From: Blastococcus sp. VKM Ac-2987
GTDB lineage: Bacteria > Actinomycetota > Actinomycetes > Mycobacteriales > Geodermatophilaceae
Assembly: GCF_026967805.1 (NCBI RefSeq)
Contig: NZ_JAPVBG010000002.1
Span: 1,128,238-1,192,237, forward strand
DNA: 64,000 nt
Reading direction: 5' to 3'
Shown here: positions 18,061-26,113 of the stretch, in pieces
How positions within the stretch are numbered: the stretch's first letter is position 1
Layout: each line of letters opens with the position of its first letter
Position numbers and translations under genes: made by a program
The notes under the pieces: generated by a model
Told to the model about the DNA's origin: nothing
The model's input: the letters and a program-made list of their open reading frames with translations, nothing else
Databases searched by the model: none

Positions 18061-19326
18061 TCAGGAGCGCCCCTGGCCCACCGGCTGGTCGATCGACTGG
18101 GTGGGAGCCGCCTGCGGAGCCGTGGTGGGACCGGTGGGCGTGGGCCGCGGCGGCATCGGCAGCTGGCGGGTGGCCGGCTCACCGGGGCGCTGGGCCGCGG
18201 GGAAGGTGGCGGTCACCGGGTCGGGCCGGGTGGGCTGGCGGGCCGCGGCGGCCTCGCTCTCGCCGCGGGAGGCCTGGACGGCCGGCTGCTGCCCGGTCTG
18301 CGGCCCGGGGGTCGGGGCCGGGGACCGGTCGGCGGACGCGGCCTCGGGAGCGGACCGCTCCTGGGTCGCCGGCTGGGCGGTCGGCGCGGGACGGGAGCCC
18401 GGCGCGGGCCGGTCCCCGGCGGCGGACTGCGGCGCGGCGGCGGGCTGCTCGGGCGCGGTGCCGGCGGCAGCGTGCGCGGCCGGGCGGGACCGCCGCTCGG
18501 CGCCGGCGTCGTCGCGGGACTGCTGGGGGCGGTCGCCGAGGTCGGGCAGGTCGTCCAGCAGCCGGCGGGCCTGGACCAGCCGGCTGGTCAGCTCGTCGCG
18601 CACGTCGCGGATCGCCTCGGCGCGGGCCTCGGCGTCGGCGACCAGCTGGGCCGCGTGCTGCTCGGCGGCGGCGATCCGCTGGCGCGCGGCCTGGATGGAG
18701 ACGCGCTCGCGGTCCTCCTCGGCCCGGGCGGCCTCGGCGCGGCGGGCGCGCTGCGCGATGTCGAAGTCCTCCTCGACCTTGGTGCGGCGGGCCTGGGACT
18801 CGGCGTCGAGCCGGGCCACCCGCTCCTGGGCCTTGGCGACCAGCTCGTCGGCCCGGATCTGGGCCTTCTGCGCGATCTGCTCGGCGCTGTGCCGGGCTTC
18901 GCCGATCATCCGCTCGACCTCGGCCTGCCCGGCGGCGTGGCGCTCGAGCAGCGCCCGCTCCTCGGCGGCGGTCTGCTCCCGGACGGCCAGGGCGTCGTTC
19001 TCGGCGGCCTGGCGGATCTCCGCCGCCTCCTCCTCGGCCAGCTGCAGCATGTGCTGGATGCGCTCGCTGATGTTCTCGAAGGTGGGCGCCGAGGCGGTCG
19101 CGGCCTTGCGGCGCAGCGCCTCGATCTCGCCGTGCAGGGCCGACAGCTGGCCGGCCAGATCGGCCGTGCGCGCGGCGGCGGCGTCCCGGTCGGCCAGCGC
19201 GATGTGGAAGTCTTCCTCGAGCCGCTCGATCGTCGCGGCGACCTGGTTGCGGTCGTACCCCCGCAGGACCACGTCGAACGAGTGCTGGGCCTCGTGCATC
19301 GGCAGATCGCGGCGGGAGTCGCTCAT
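18061..19326 (-). CDS. DivIVA-like coiled-coil protein with Pro/Ala-rich tail
   Basis: This 421-residue protein begins with a DivIVA-type membrane/polarity motif (FDVVLRGYDRNQV, residues 17-29) followed by a long, mostly uninterrupted coiled coil to about residue 270, rich in Ala, Glu and Arg. The remaining 150 residues are disordered and rich in Pro, Ala, Gln and Thr. The layout is that of actinobacterial polarity and cytoskeletal scaffold proteins such as DivIVA, Scy and FilP, but I cannot say which. It probably organises growth or division at the membrane. It is followed by the sortase gene on the same strand, with no room for a separate promoter. Confidence 0.8.
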   Translation of the reverse strand: MSDSRRDLPMHEAQHSFDVVLRGYDRNQVAATIERLEEDFHIALADRDAAAARTADLAGQLSALHGEIEALRRKAATASAPTFENISERIQHMLQLAEEEAAEIRQAAENDALAVREQTAAEERALLERHAAGQAEVERMIGEARHSAEQIAQKAQIRADELVAKAQERVARLDAESQARRTKVEEDFDIAQRARRAEAARAEEDRERVSIQAARQRIAAAEQHAAQLVADAEARAEAIRDVRDELTSRLVQARRLLDDLPDLGDRPQQSRDDAGAERRSRPAAHAAAGTAPEQPAAAPQSAAGDRPAPGSRPAPTAQPATQERSAPEAASADRSPAPTPGPQTGQQPAVQASRGESEAAAARQPTRPDPVTATFPAAQRPGEPATRQLPMPPRPTPTGPTTAPQAAPTQSIDQPVGQGRS

Positions 19327-19424
19327 GCGCCCATCCTCGCAGAAGGGGGAGGGCTCGTCACCGGTCCCTCGGGGGACGGATCCCAGGGGCCCCGGACGTC
19401 TCTGGTGCCACGCCCGACGAGGTG

Positions 19425-19457
19425 CCGGTGGGGCCGGCGCGCGGCCGGCCCCACCGG
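19425..19457 (-). terminator. Terminator after ccrA, 14-bp stem
   Basis: Bases 19425-19438 and 19444-19457 are perfectly complementary with the 5-base loop GCGCG. The hairpin starts 6 bases after the ccrA stop on the minus strand and before the DivIVA-like gene. Confidence 0.8.
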
Positions 19458-19462
19458 TCCGC

Positions 19463-20794
19463 TCAGATGCCGCGGAAGCGGTTGATCGCGTCGAGGTGCT
19501 TGGCGCGCTTCTCGGCGTCCTTCACGCCCAGCCCCTCCTCGGGGGCCAGGGTGAGGACGCCGACCTTGCCCTGGTGGGCGTTGCGGTGGACGTCGAGGGC
19601 GGCCTGGCCGACGTCGGCCATCGGGTAGACCTTGGACAGCGTCGGGTGGATCAGCCCCCGGTCGATGAGCCGGTTGGCCTCCCACGCCTCCTTGTAGTTG
19701 GCGAAGTGCGAGCTGAGGATCTTCTTGAGGTTCATCCACAGGTAGCGGTTGTCGTACTCGTGCAGGTAGCCGGTGGTCGAGGCGCAGGTGATGATCGTCC
19801 CGCCCTTCTTGGCCACGTAGACGCTGGCGCCGAAGGTCTCCCGGCCCGGGTGCTCGAAGACGATGTCGACGTCCTCGCCCCCGGTCAGCTCGCGGATCTT
19901 CTTGCCCAGGCGCTGCCACTCCTTGGGGTCCTGGGTGTTCTCGTCCTTCCAGAACTTGTAGCCCTCGGCGGAGCGGTCGATGACCAGCTCGGCGCCCATC
20001 CTCCGGACGATCTCGGCCTTCTCCGAGCTGCCCACGACGCACACCGGGATGGCGCCGCCGTTGAGCGCCATCTGGGTGGCGTAGGAGCCCAGGCCACCGG
20101 AGGCGCCCCAGATGAGCACGGTGTCGCCCTGCTTCATGTTGGCGCCGTTCTTGCTCACCAGCTGGCGGTAGGCGGTGGAGTTGACCAGCCCGGGGCTGGC
20201 CGCCTCCTCCCAGCTCAGGTGGGCCGGCTTGGGCATCAGCTGGTTGCTCTTGACCAGCGCGAGCTCGGCCAGCCCGCCGAAGTTGGTCTCGAAGCCCCAG
20301 ATGCGCTGCTGCGGGTCCATCATCGTGTCGTCGTGGCCGGCCGGGTCCTCGAGCTCGACCGAGAGGCAGTGCGCGACGACCTCGTCGCCCGGCTTCCACT
20401 TGTTCACGCCCGGGCCCACGCGGAGGACGACGCCGGCCAGGTCGGAGCCCACCACGTGGTAGGGCAGGTCGTGGCGCTTGGTGAGCTCCGAGAGGCGGCC
20501 GTAGCGCTCGAGGAAGCCGAAGGTCGAGACCGGCTCGAAGATCGACGTCCACACGGTGTTGTAGTTCACCGAGGACGCCATGACGGCGACGATCGCCTCG
20601 CCCGGGCCGAGCTCGGGCGTCGGGACCTCCTCGACGTGCAGCGACTTCCGGGGGTCCTTGTCCTTGGTGGCGAGGCCCTCGAACATCGTCTGCTCGTCCT
20701 TGCGGACCAGCACGGCGCGGTAGGACTCCGGCACTGCCAGGCCTCCCAGCGCGTCCAGCTGGTCGGCGAGGATGGCGTCCCTGATCTCGTTCAC
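19463..20794 (-). CDS. ccrA: Crotonyl-CoA carboxylase/reductase
   Basis: Ccr carries out NADPH-dependent reductive carboxylation of crotonyl-CoA to (2S)-ethylmalonyl-CoA, the defining reaction of the ethylmalonyl-CoA pathway and a source of C4 extender units. The protein (443 residues) is an MDR enzyme with the nucleotide motif WGASGGLGSYA near residue 229. The four residues known to hold CO2 in the Kitasatospora enzyme (Asn81, Phe170, Glu171, His365) appear here at Asn79, Phe168, Glu169 and His363, all with the same offset of two, so it should be a true carboxylase. The GTG at 20794 has GGGAG upstream. The shared operator lies 85 bases before the start, overlapping TAACAT, a -10 candidate. 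Confidence 0.96.
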   Translation of the reverse strand: MNEIRDAILADQLDALGGLAVPESYRAVLVRKDEQTMFEGLATKDKDPRKSLHVEEVPTPELGPGEAIVAVMASSVNYNTVWTSIFEPVSTFGFLERYGRLSELTKRHDLPYHVVGSDLAGVVLRVGPGVNKWKPGDEVVAHCLSVELEDPAGHDDTMMDPQQRIWGFETNFGGLAELALVKSNQLMPKPAHLSWEEAASPGLVNSTAYRQLVSKNGANMKQGDTVLIWGASGGLGSYATQMALNGGAIPVCVVGSSEKAEIVRRMGAELVIDRSAEGYKFWKDENTQDPKEWQRLGKKIRELTGGEDVDIVFEHPGRETFGASVYVAKKGGTIITCASTTGYLHEYDNRYLWMNLKKILSSHFANYKEAWEANRLIDRGLIHPTLSKVYPMADVGQAALDVHRNAHQGKVGVLTLAPEEGLGVKDAEKRAKHLDAINRFRGI

Positions 20795-20878
20795 GCGTAC
20801 TCCCGGGTCATCGGTGGCCGTGTCGGCCGGGCTCGGAGGGCGGTTGCGGTGGTGCGGGCGGGGCGGATTCCGCGCGAT

Positions 20879-20894
20879 GTTACCCGTGGGTAAC
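20879..20894. promoter_or_regulatory. 16-bp operator upstream of ccrA, perfect arms
   Basis: GTTACCCGTGGGTAAC has exact GTTACC/GGTAAC arms. On the minus strand its end forms TAACAT (20882 to 20877), a TANNNT -10 candidate for ccrA, so a bound repressor would cover the promoter. It also lies 18 bases after the stop of the epimerase gene. Confidence 0.75.
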
Positions 20895-20911
20895 CGGAGG
20901 GCTCACAGGGG

Positions 20912-21388
20912 TCAGTGGCCGGGACCCGCGGCGGGCTCGACGAGCTCCACCAGGACGCCGCCGGCGTCCTTGGGGTGGATGAAGTTGACCCGGCTGCCCG
21001 ACGTCCCGCGCTTGGGGACGTCGTAGAGCAGCCGCAGGCCGCGCTCGCGCAGCGTGGCGCTGACCGCCTCGACGTCGTCCACCCGGAAGGCCAGCTGCTG
21101 CAGCCCGGGGCCCGAGCGGCCGATGAACTTGGCGATCGTCGACTCGGGCGTGAGCGGCGCGAGCAGCTGGATGCGGGTGTCCCCGCTGCCCACGGCGAGC
21201 ATCGCCTCGCGGACGCCCTGCTCCTCGTTGGTCTCCTCGTGCACCGACTGCACCCCGAAGGCCTGGGCGTAGAACGCGATCGCCTCGTCCAGGTCGGGGA
21301 CGGCGATGCCCACGTGGTCGATGGTCGTGAACAGGCCTGCGGGCAGCCCGGCGGGGGCGCTGGTCCGCTCGGCGTCGTTGGTGGTCAC
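20912..21388 (-). CDS. mce: Ethylmalonyl-CoA/methylmalonyl-CoA epimerase
   Basis: This 158-residue protein belongs to the vicinal oxygen chelate family and interconverts the R and S forms of methylmalonyl-CoA and ethylmalonyl-CoA, linking Ccr (S product) to MeaA (R substrate). Typical motifs are IDHVGIAVPDLDEAIAFY near residue 23, with the first metal His, the LAFRVDDV segment, and the C-terminal VNFIHPKDAGGVLVELVEP with metal His and Glu. The start is the GTG at 21388, followed by a poorly conserved 20-residue tail. It is upstream of ccrA on the same strand, but the operator between them suggests ccrA also has its own promoter. It is divergent from thiolase. Confidence 0.93.
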   Translation of the reverse strand: MTTNDAERTSAPAGLPAGLFTTIDHVGIAVPDLDEAIAFYAQAFGVQSVHEETNEEQGVREAMLAVGSGDTRIQLLAPLTPESTIAKFIGRSGPGLQQLAFRVDDVEAVSATLRERGLRLLYDVPKRGTSGSRVNFIHPKDAGGVLVELVEPAAGPGH

Positions 21389-21501
21389 GCGGGCATGATG
21401 CCGGTAAGACGTCTGAGACGACAGGTCCGTGTGGTGCGCCTCACCCTCGCCGCGTGACGGCGACCACACGAGTGCCCCTGCCGGACCCCGGGCGGCCGTC
21501 C

Positions 21502-21507
21502 TATCCT
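21502..21507 (+). promoter_or_regulatory. Candidate -10 box for the thiolase-meaB operon
   Basis: TATCCT fits TANNNT and would give a leader of about 105 bases before the thiolase ATG. The leader has two copies of GGTCGCG but no obvious riboswitch. The 16-bp operator is not present here; only a half-site, GGTAAG, at 21403-21408 is seen. Confidence 0.4.
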
Positions 21508-21619
21508 TCCGGGAAGGCCCGGCGCCGTGCCTGGTCGCGACCGTTGCCCGGTCGCGGCCGAGCGCGGTGCGTCCCGACAACGAGGTCGCCACCGGCGGCG
21601 GCCCGCCCCTGGAGGCAGC

Positions 21620-22810
21620 ATGTCCCGCTCGGTCATCGTCAGCGGCGCCCGTACCCCGATGGGACGGCTGCTCGGCTCGCTCAAGGACTTCTCCGCGGCC
21701 GACCTGGGCGGCGTCGCCATCAAGGCCGCCCTCGAGCGGGCCGGCATCTCCGGCGACCAGGTCGACTACGTGATCATGGGCCAGGTCATCCAGGCCGGCG
21801 CCGGCCAGAACCCGGCCCGCCCGGCCGCGGTCGCCGGTGGCATCCCGATGTCGGTGCCCTCGCTCACGATCAACAAGGTCTGCCTCTCCGGCCTCAGCGC
21901 GATCGCGATGGCCGACCAGCTGATCCGCGCCGGCGAGTACGACGTCGTCGTCGCCGGCGGCATGGAGTCGATGACCCAGGCCCCGCACCTGCTCGCCAAC
22001 TCGCGCACCGGCACCAAGTACGGCGACACCACGCTCGTCGACTCCATGGCCCACGACGGGCTCTCCGACACCTTCGACCAGGTCGCGATGGGCGAGCTGA
22101 CCGAGCGGGCCAACTCCCGCTACGACCTGACCCGCGAGGAGCAGGACGAGTTCGCCGCCGCTAGCCACCAGAAGGCCGCCCGGGCGCACAAGGACGGCAT
22201 CTTCGCCGAGGCGATCACCCCGGTGCTCATCCCGCAGCGCAAGGGCGACCCGATCGAGTTCACCGACGACGAGGGCATCCGTCCCGACACCACCGCGGCG
22301 AGCCTCGCCAAGCTGAAGCCGGCCTTTGCGAAGGACGGCACGATCACCGCCGGCACCGCCTCGCAGATCTCCGACGGCGCGTGCGCCGTGGTGGTCATGA
22401 GCGCCGCGAAGGCGGCCGAGCTCGGCATCACCCCGATCGCCGAGATCGGTGCGCACGGCGTCGTCGCCGGGCCGGACGCCACCCTGCAGAGCCAGCCGGC
22501 GGGTGCGGTGAAGAAGGCCTGCGAGCGCGAGGGCCTCGACCCGAAGGAGCTCGACGTCGTCGAGTTCAACGAGGCGTTCGCCGCCGTCGGCATCGTCGCC
22601 ACCCGTGAGCTGGGCATCGACCCCGAGAAGGTCAACCCCAACGGCGGCGCCATCGCGCTGGGCCACCCGGTCGGCATGAGCGGTGCACGCGTCGTCCTCG
22701 ACGTCGCGCTGGAGCTGCGCCGCCGGGGCGGTGGCGTCGGCGCCGCCGCGCTGTGCGGCGGCGGTGGCCAGGGCGACGCGCTGATCCTGCACGTCCCCGC
22801 GAAGGCGTGA
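21620..22810 (+). CDS. Acetyl-CoA C-acetyltransferase (thiolase)
   Basis: This 396-residue thiolase condenses two acetyl-CoA to acetoacetyl-CoA, the entry step of the ethylmalonyl-CoA pathway, or runs in reverse in beta-oxidation. The catalytic residues are Cys88 ([10 protein letters not shown]), His349 (LGHPVGMSG) and Cys379 ([10 protein letters not shown]), nearly the numbering of the Zoogloea biosynthetic enzyme. The ATG at 21620 has a GGAGG ribosome site 5-9 bases upstream. Its stop overlaps the meaB start (GTGA, 22807-22810), so the two are translationally coupled, an unusual pairing of a thiolase with a B12-mutase chaperone that suits a shared role in the pathway. Confidence 0.95.
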   Translation: MSRSVIVSGARTPMGRLLGSLKDFSAADLGGVAIKAALERAGISGDQVDYVIMGQVIQAGAGQNPARPAAVAGGIPMSVPSLTINKVCLSGLSAIAMADQLIRAGEYDVVVAGGMESMTQAPHLLANSRTGTKYGDTTLVDSMAHDGLSDTFDQVAMGELTERANSRYDLTREEQDEFAAASHQKAARAHKDGIFAEAITPVLIPQRKGDPIEFTDDEGIRPDTTAASLAKLKPAFAKDGTITAGTASQISDGACAVVVMSAAKAAELGITPIAEIGAHGVVAGPDATLQSQPAGAVKKACEREGLDPKELDVVEFNEAFAAVGIVATRELGIDPEKVNPNGGAIALGHPVGMSGARVVLDVALELRRRGGGVGAAALCGGGGQGDALILHVPAKA

Positions 22811-23844
22811 CCTCGGACGGCACCGCGGTACAGACGGACGCCCCTGCCCGACCGACCGGGCAGGGGTCCACCCGCCGCTCCCGCCGCGCCGCCGACGTCC
22901 CGGCCCTCGTCGCCCGGGCCCGCGAGGGCGACGCGCGCTCGGTGGCCCGGCTGATCTCGCTGGTGGAGGACGCCAGCCCCGCGCTGCGCGAGGTCGCCGC
23001 GGCGCTGGCCCCGCACACCGGCCGGGCCCAGGTCATCGGGCTGACCGGCTCCCCGGGCGTGGGCAAGTCGACGTCGACCACGGCGCTGGTCCGGGCCCTG
23101 CGGCAGGCGGGCAAGCGGGTCGGCGTGCTCGCGGTCGACCCGTCGTCCCCCTTCTCCGGTGGCGCCCTGCTCGGTGACCGGGTCCGGATGCAGGACCACG
23201 CGGGGGACGGCGGCGTCTTCATCCGGTCGATGGCCTCCCGCGGCCACCTCGGCGGGCTCTCGTGGGCCACCCCGCAGGCGCTGCGGGTGCTGGACGCGGC
23301 CGGCTGCGACGTGGTGCTGATCGAGACCGTCGGCGTCGGGCAGTCGGAGCTGGAGATCGCCTCGCTGGCCGACACGACGCTGGTCCTCGTCGCCCCCGGG
23401 ATGGGCGACGGCATCCAGGCGGCGAAGGCCGGGATCCTCGAGGTCGCCGACGTCTTCGTCGTCAACAAGGCCGACCGGGACGGCGCGGACCAGACCGTGC
23501 GCGACCTGCGCTACATGCTCTCCCTCGGCGGGCGGCACTCCGAGGCCGGTCACTGGCGCCCGCCCATCTGCCGCACGGTCGCCGCCCGGGACACCGACAA
23601 CGGGGTCGACGACGTGCTGGCGAAGATCGAGGAGCACCGGCAGTGGCTGGAGGCCTCCGGCGAGGGGCACCGGCGGCGCAGCGAGCGGGCCGCCCGAGAG
23701 ATCGAGGCGATCGCGCTGGCGACGCTGCGGGCGCGGATGGGCGACGTGCGCGGATCGGCCGCCCTGGGCGCGCTCGCCGACGCGGTGGTCGACGGTGGGA
23801 CCGACCCGTACCGCGCGGCCGACGAGCTGCTCGGCCAGTTGTAG
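22807..23844 (+). CDS. meaB: MeaB-type GTPase, chaperone of B12-dependent acyl-CoA mutases
   Basis: This 345-residue G3E P-loop GTPase protects and gates cofactor loading of adenosylcobalamin-dependent mutases (MCM, MeaA, Icm). The Walker A motif GSPGVGKST is at residues 81-89, followed by the family motif [18 protein letters not shown], the switch ETVGVGQSE and the NKAD base-recognition motif. The GTG start at 22807 overlaps the thiolase stop by four bases. The N-terminal 30 residues are basic and poorly conserved. Both mutases in the window are likely clients: MeaA and the isobutyryl-CoA-mutase-type large subunit 2.3 kb downstream. Confidence 0.94.
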   Translation: MTSDGTAVQTDAPARPTGQGSTRRSRRAADVPALVARAREGDARSVARLISLVEDASPALREVAAALAPHTGRAQVIGLTGSPGVGKSTSTTALVRALRQAGKRVGVLAVDPSSPFSGGALLGDRVRMQDHAGDGGVFIRSMASRGHLGGLSWATPQALRVLDAAGCDVVLIETVGVGQSELEIASLADTTLVLVAPGMGDGIQAAKAGILEVADVFVVNKADRDGADQTVRDLRYMLSLGGRHSEAGHWRPPICRTVAARDTDNGVDDVLAKIEEHRQWLEASGEGHRRRSERAAREIEAIALATLRARMGDVRGSAALGALADAVVDGGTDPYRAADELLGQL

Positions 23845-23904
23845 CGCTGACCGCGCAGGTCGCGCCCGGGGCAGCCAGGATGGACGGGTGAACGGACTAC
23901 GGCA

Positions 23905-25374
23905 GTGAACGGCAAGGCGGACGCCGTCGTCGTCGGAGCAGGACCCAACGGGCTGGCGGCGGCGCTGCGCCTGTCCGCCGCCGGCCTCCGCGTGCAGGTG
24001 GTGGAGGCGGCGGAGCGGCCCGGGGGCGGGATGCGCACCGAGGAGCTCATGCGCCCCGGCTACCACCACGACGTCTGCTCGATCGTGCAGCCGATGGCCG
24101 CCGCGGCGCCGTTCTTCCGGGAGTTCGACCTGGCGAGCCGCGGCGTGCGCCTGGTGCACCCGGAGGTCAACTTCGCCCACCCGCTGGACGACGGGCGCGC
24201 GGCGGTATCGGTCCGGTCGCTGGAGGAGACCGCGGTGGGGCTGGGCGAGGACGCCGACGCATACCGCCGGCTGTTCGGGCCGCTGGTGGAGCACGGCACC
24301 GACGTCGTCGACTTCTTCCTGACCAGCCGGCTGCGCCGCCTGCCCACGCGCAGCGTGCCGCAGATCGCCCAGTTCGGCCTGGCCGGCCTGCCCAACGTGC
24401 GGTGGCTGGCGGAGCGCTACTTCGACACCGAGGAGGCCCGCGCGCTGCTCGGCGGTGCAGCCGCCCACGGCATGCTCGACCTCAGCCAGCCGCTCACCTC
24501 GGCACTGGGCATGCTGCTGTCGATGCTGTCGCACCACGTCGGGTGGCCGCTGATCGAGGGCGGGTCGCAGAGGCTGGCCGACGCGATGGTGACCGCGCTG
24601 GAGGAACAGGGCGGCGAGGTGGTCACGGGCCACCACGTCACCGACCTGCGCGAGTTCGACGGCGTCCCGGCCGTGCTGCTGGACACCACGCCCGAGGCCT
24701 TCGTCGGGATGGCCGGCGACCGGGTGCACGAGGGTTACCGCCGCTGGGTCTCCCGGTACCGCCACGGCGCGGGCGTGTTCAAGATCGACTGGATCCTGTC
24801 CGAGCCGGTGCCCTGGACCAACGCCGACGTGCGGCGGGCCGGCACCATCCACGTCGCCGGCGACCTGGAGGAGACCATCGCGGGCGAGCGGGCGCCGAAC
24901 CGCGGGGAGATCACCGACCGCCCGTACGTGCTCGCGGTGCAGCCGACGGTGCCCGACCCCACCCGGGCGCCGGACGGCGGGCACATCTTCTGGGCCTACG
25001 TGCACGTGCCGCACGGCTCCGAGGTGGACATGACCGACGCGATCGAGCGGCAGATCGAGCGGTTCGCCCCCGGGTTCCGCGACACGGTGCTCGAGCGGTA
25101 CACGAAGAACGCGGTGGCGATGGAGGCGTGGAACCCCAGCAACCTCGGCGGGGACATCTCCAACGGGCAGGCGACGCTGTGGCAGATGCTGGCCCGCCCG
25201 GTGCCCCGGTGGAACACGTACAAGACGCCGGTGAAGGGGGTCTACCTCGCGTCGGCGGCGACCCCGCCCGGGCCGGCGGTGCACGGCGCGTGCGGCGACA
25301 ACGCCGCGCAGGTCGCGCTGCGCGAGGTGTTCGGCGTCCGGCACCTCCCACCCCTGCGGCCCGCCCTCCGCTGA
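23905..25374 (+). CDS. Phytoene dehydrogenase-like FAD-dependent oxidoreductase
   Basis: This 489-residue protein has an N-terminal dinucleotide-binding motif (VVVGAGPNGLAAALRL, residues 8-23) followed by VEAAERPGGGMRTEEL, as in the COG1233 group that includes carotenoid desaturases and PYROXD2-like proteins. The C-terminal FAD segment reads VYLASAATPPGPAVHG. No carotenoid genes flank it, so a carotenoid role is not supported; the substrate is unknown. The GTG at 23905 is 60 bases after the meaB stop. An unannotated space of about 180 bases follows, in which I see nothing beyond the marR promoter. Confidence 0.8.
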   Translation: MNGKADAVVVGAGPNGLAAALRLSAAGLRVQVVEAAERPGGGMRTEELMRPGYHHDVCSIVQPMAAAAPFFREFDLASRGVRLVHPEVNFAHPLDDGRAAVSVRSLEETAVGLGEDADAYRRLFGPLVEHGTDVVDFFLTSRLRRLPTRSVPQIAQFGLAGLPNVRWLAERYFDTEEARALLGGAAAHGMLDLSQPLTSALGMLLSMLSHHVGWPLIEGGSQRLADAMVTALEEQGGEVVTGHHVTDLREFDGVPAVLLDTTPEAFVGMAGDRVHEGYRRWVSRYRHGAGVFKIDWILSEPVPWTNADVRRAGTIHVAGDLEETIAGERAPNRGEITDRPYVLAVQPTVPDPTRAPDGGHIFWAYVHVPHGSEVDMTDAIERQIERFAPGFRDTVLERYTKNAVAMEAWNPSNLGGDISNGQATLWQMLARPVPRWNTYKTPVKGVYLASAATPPGPAVHGACGDNAAQVALREVFGVRHLPPLRPALR

Positions 25375-25542
25375 CCCCGGTCGTCCCCGCAACCGGCCGC
25401 TGCCCGGAGACGCCGATGCAGCACCTGCGTTCTCACCCGTCGTCGGCCTGCAGTGGTGACCTCGGCTGCCGATGCCACGCCGGGTCGTCAACCGGTGCAG
25501 CGAGACCGACCAGCGTGACATCGGGTTCGGCGGGGGTCCCGG

Positions 25543-25548
25543 TAGCGT
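25543..25548 (+). promoter_or_regulatory. -10 box for marR
   Basis: TAGCGT ends 7 bases before the marR ATG at 25556, giving a predicted leaderless transcript. The same hexamer and spacing precede glgE. Confidence 0.5.
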
Positions 25549-25555
25549 TCCGCGC

Positions 25556-26074
25556 ATGGTCCGACCGCTGGGGTTGCCCTTCGACCCGATCGAGCGGGCG
25601 GGGGAGACGTGGGAGCAGCGCTTCGGGCCGGCGTCGGCCATGCGCGCGGCGACGTCGGTCTTCCGGGTGCAGCAGATCCTGCTCGCCCGCTTCGACGGGG
25701 TGCTCCGGCCGCACGGGCTGACCTTCGCCCGGTACGAGGTGCTCGTGCTGCTCACCTTCAGCCGCAGCGGGGAGCTGCCGCTGAAGGTCATCGGCAGCCG
25801 GCTGATGGTGCACCCGACCAGCGTCACCAACGCGATCGACCGGCTGGTCGCCGCCGGCTACGTCGACCGGCGGCCGAACCCGGCCGACGGGCGGGGCGTG
25901 CTGGCCGCGATCACCGAGCGCGGGCGGGTGGTGGTGGAGGCGGCGACGGCGGCGCTCACCGCGCTGGACTTCGGGCTGGCCGAGCTCTCCGAGCCGGAGC
26001 GGGAGCAGCTGTTCACGACGCTGCGCACGGTGCGGTTGGGCGCCGGGGACGTCGCCGGGGGATCGACCGCGTGA
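25556..26074 (+). CDS. MarR-family transcriptional regulator
   Basis: This 172-residue protein has a winged helix-turn-helix core: the recognition region SRLMVHPTSVTNAIDRLV (about residues 81-98) is followed by the wing AAGYVDRRPNPADGRGV with the conserved DxR pattern. Helices at both ends would form the dimer interface. MarR proteins usually bind palindromes near their own or an adjacent promoter and release on binding small ligands. It sits 39 bases upstream of the mutase gene, with a 22-bp palindrome between them, so it is the best local candidate to control the mutase, perhaps in response to an acyl-CoA; that is inference. The ATG at 25556 follows a leaderless-type promoter. Confidence 0.88.
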   Translation: MVRPLGLPFDPIERAGETWEQRFGPASAMRAATSVFRVQQILLARFDGVLRPHGLTFARYEVLVLLTFSRSGELPLKVIGSRLMVHPTSVTNAIDRLVAAGYVDRRPNPADGRGVLAAITERGRVVVEAATAALTALDFGLAELSEPEREQLFTTLRTVRLGAGDVAGGSTA

Positions 26075-26086
26075 CGGTCGACACAT

Positions 26087-26108
26087 GATAGTTGGACGTC
26101 CTACTATC
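26087..26108. promoter_or_regulatory. 22-bp palindrome over the mutase promoter
   Basis: The arms GATAGT and ACTATC flank a perfect GGACGTCC centre, with one non-matching base on each side; 20 of 22 positions are symmetric. The right arm contains TACTAT (26102-26107), a -10 box ending 6 bases before the ATG at 26114. A dimer bound here would block transcription of the mutase. Confidence 0.75.
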
Positions 26109-26113
26109 CAGGC

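Noticed and set aside
21403-21408. Possible fifth operator between the epimerase and thiolase genes
   Set aside because: Only one arm (GGTAAG) is present; the base positions for the other arm read GCATGA.
24733-24740. Further GTTACC or GGTAAC strings inside genes (for example near 24733 and 31717)
   Set aside because: They are single half-sites made of ordinary Gly-Tyr or Gly-Tyr-Gln codons inside conserved coding sequence, without the paired arm.
22120-25830. Very long open frame on the minus strand opposite thiolase, meaB and the oxidoreductase
   Set aside because: It is antisense to three well-supported genes, its composition is Arg/Gly/Ala/His repeats typical of a shadow frame in high-GC DNA, and no domain is visible.
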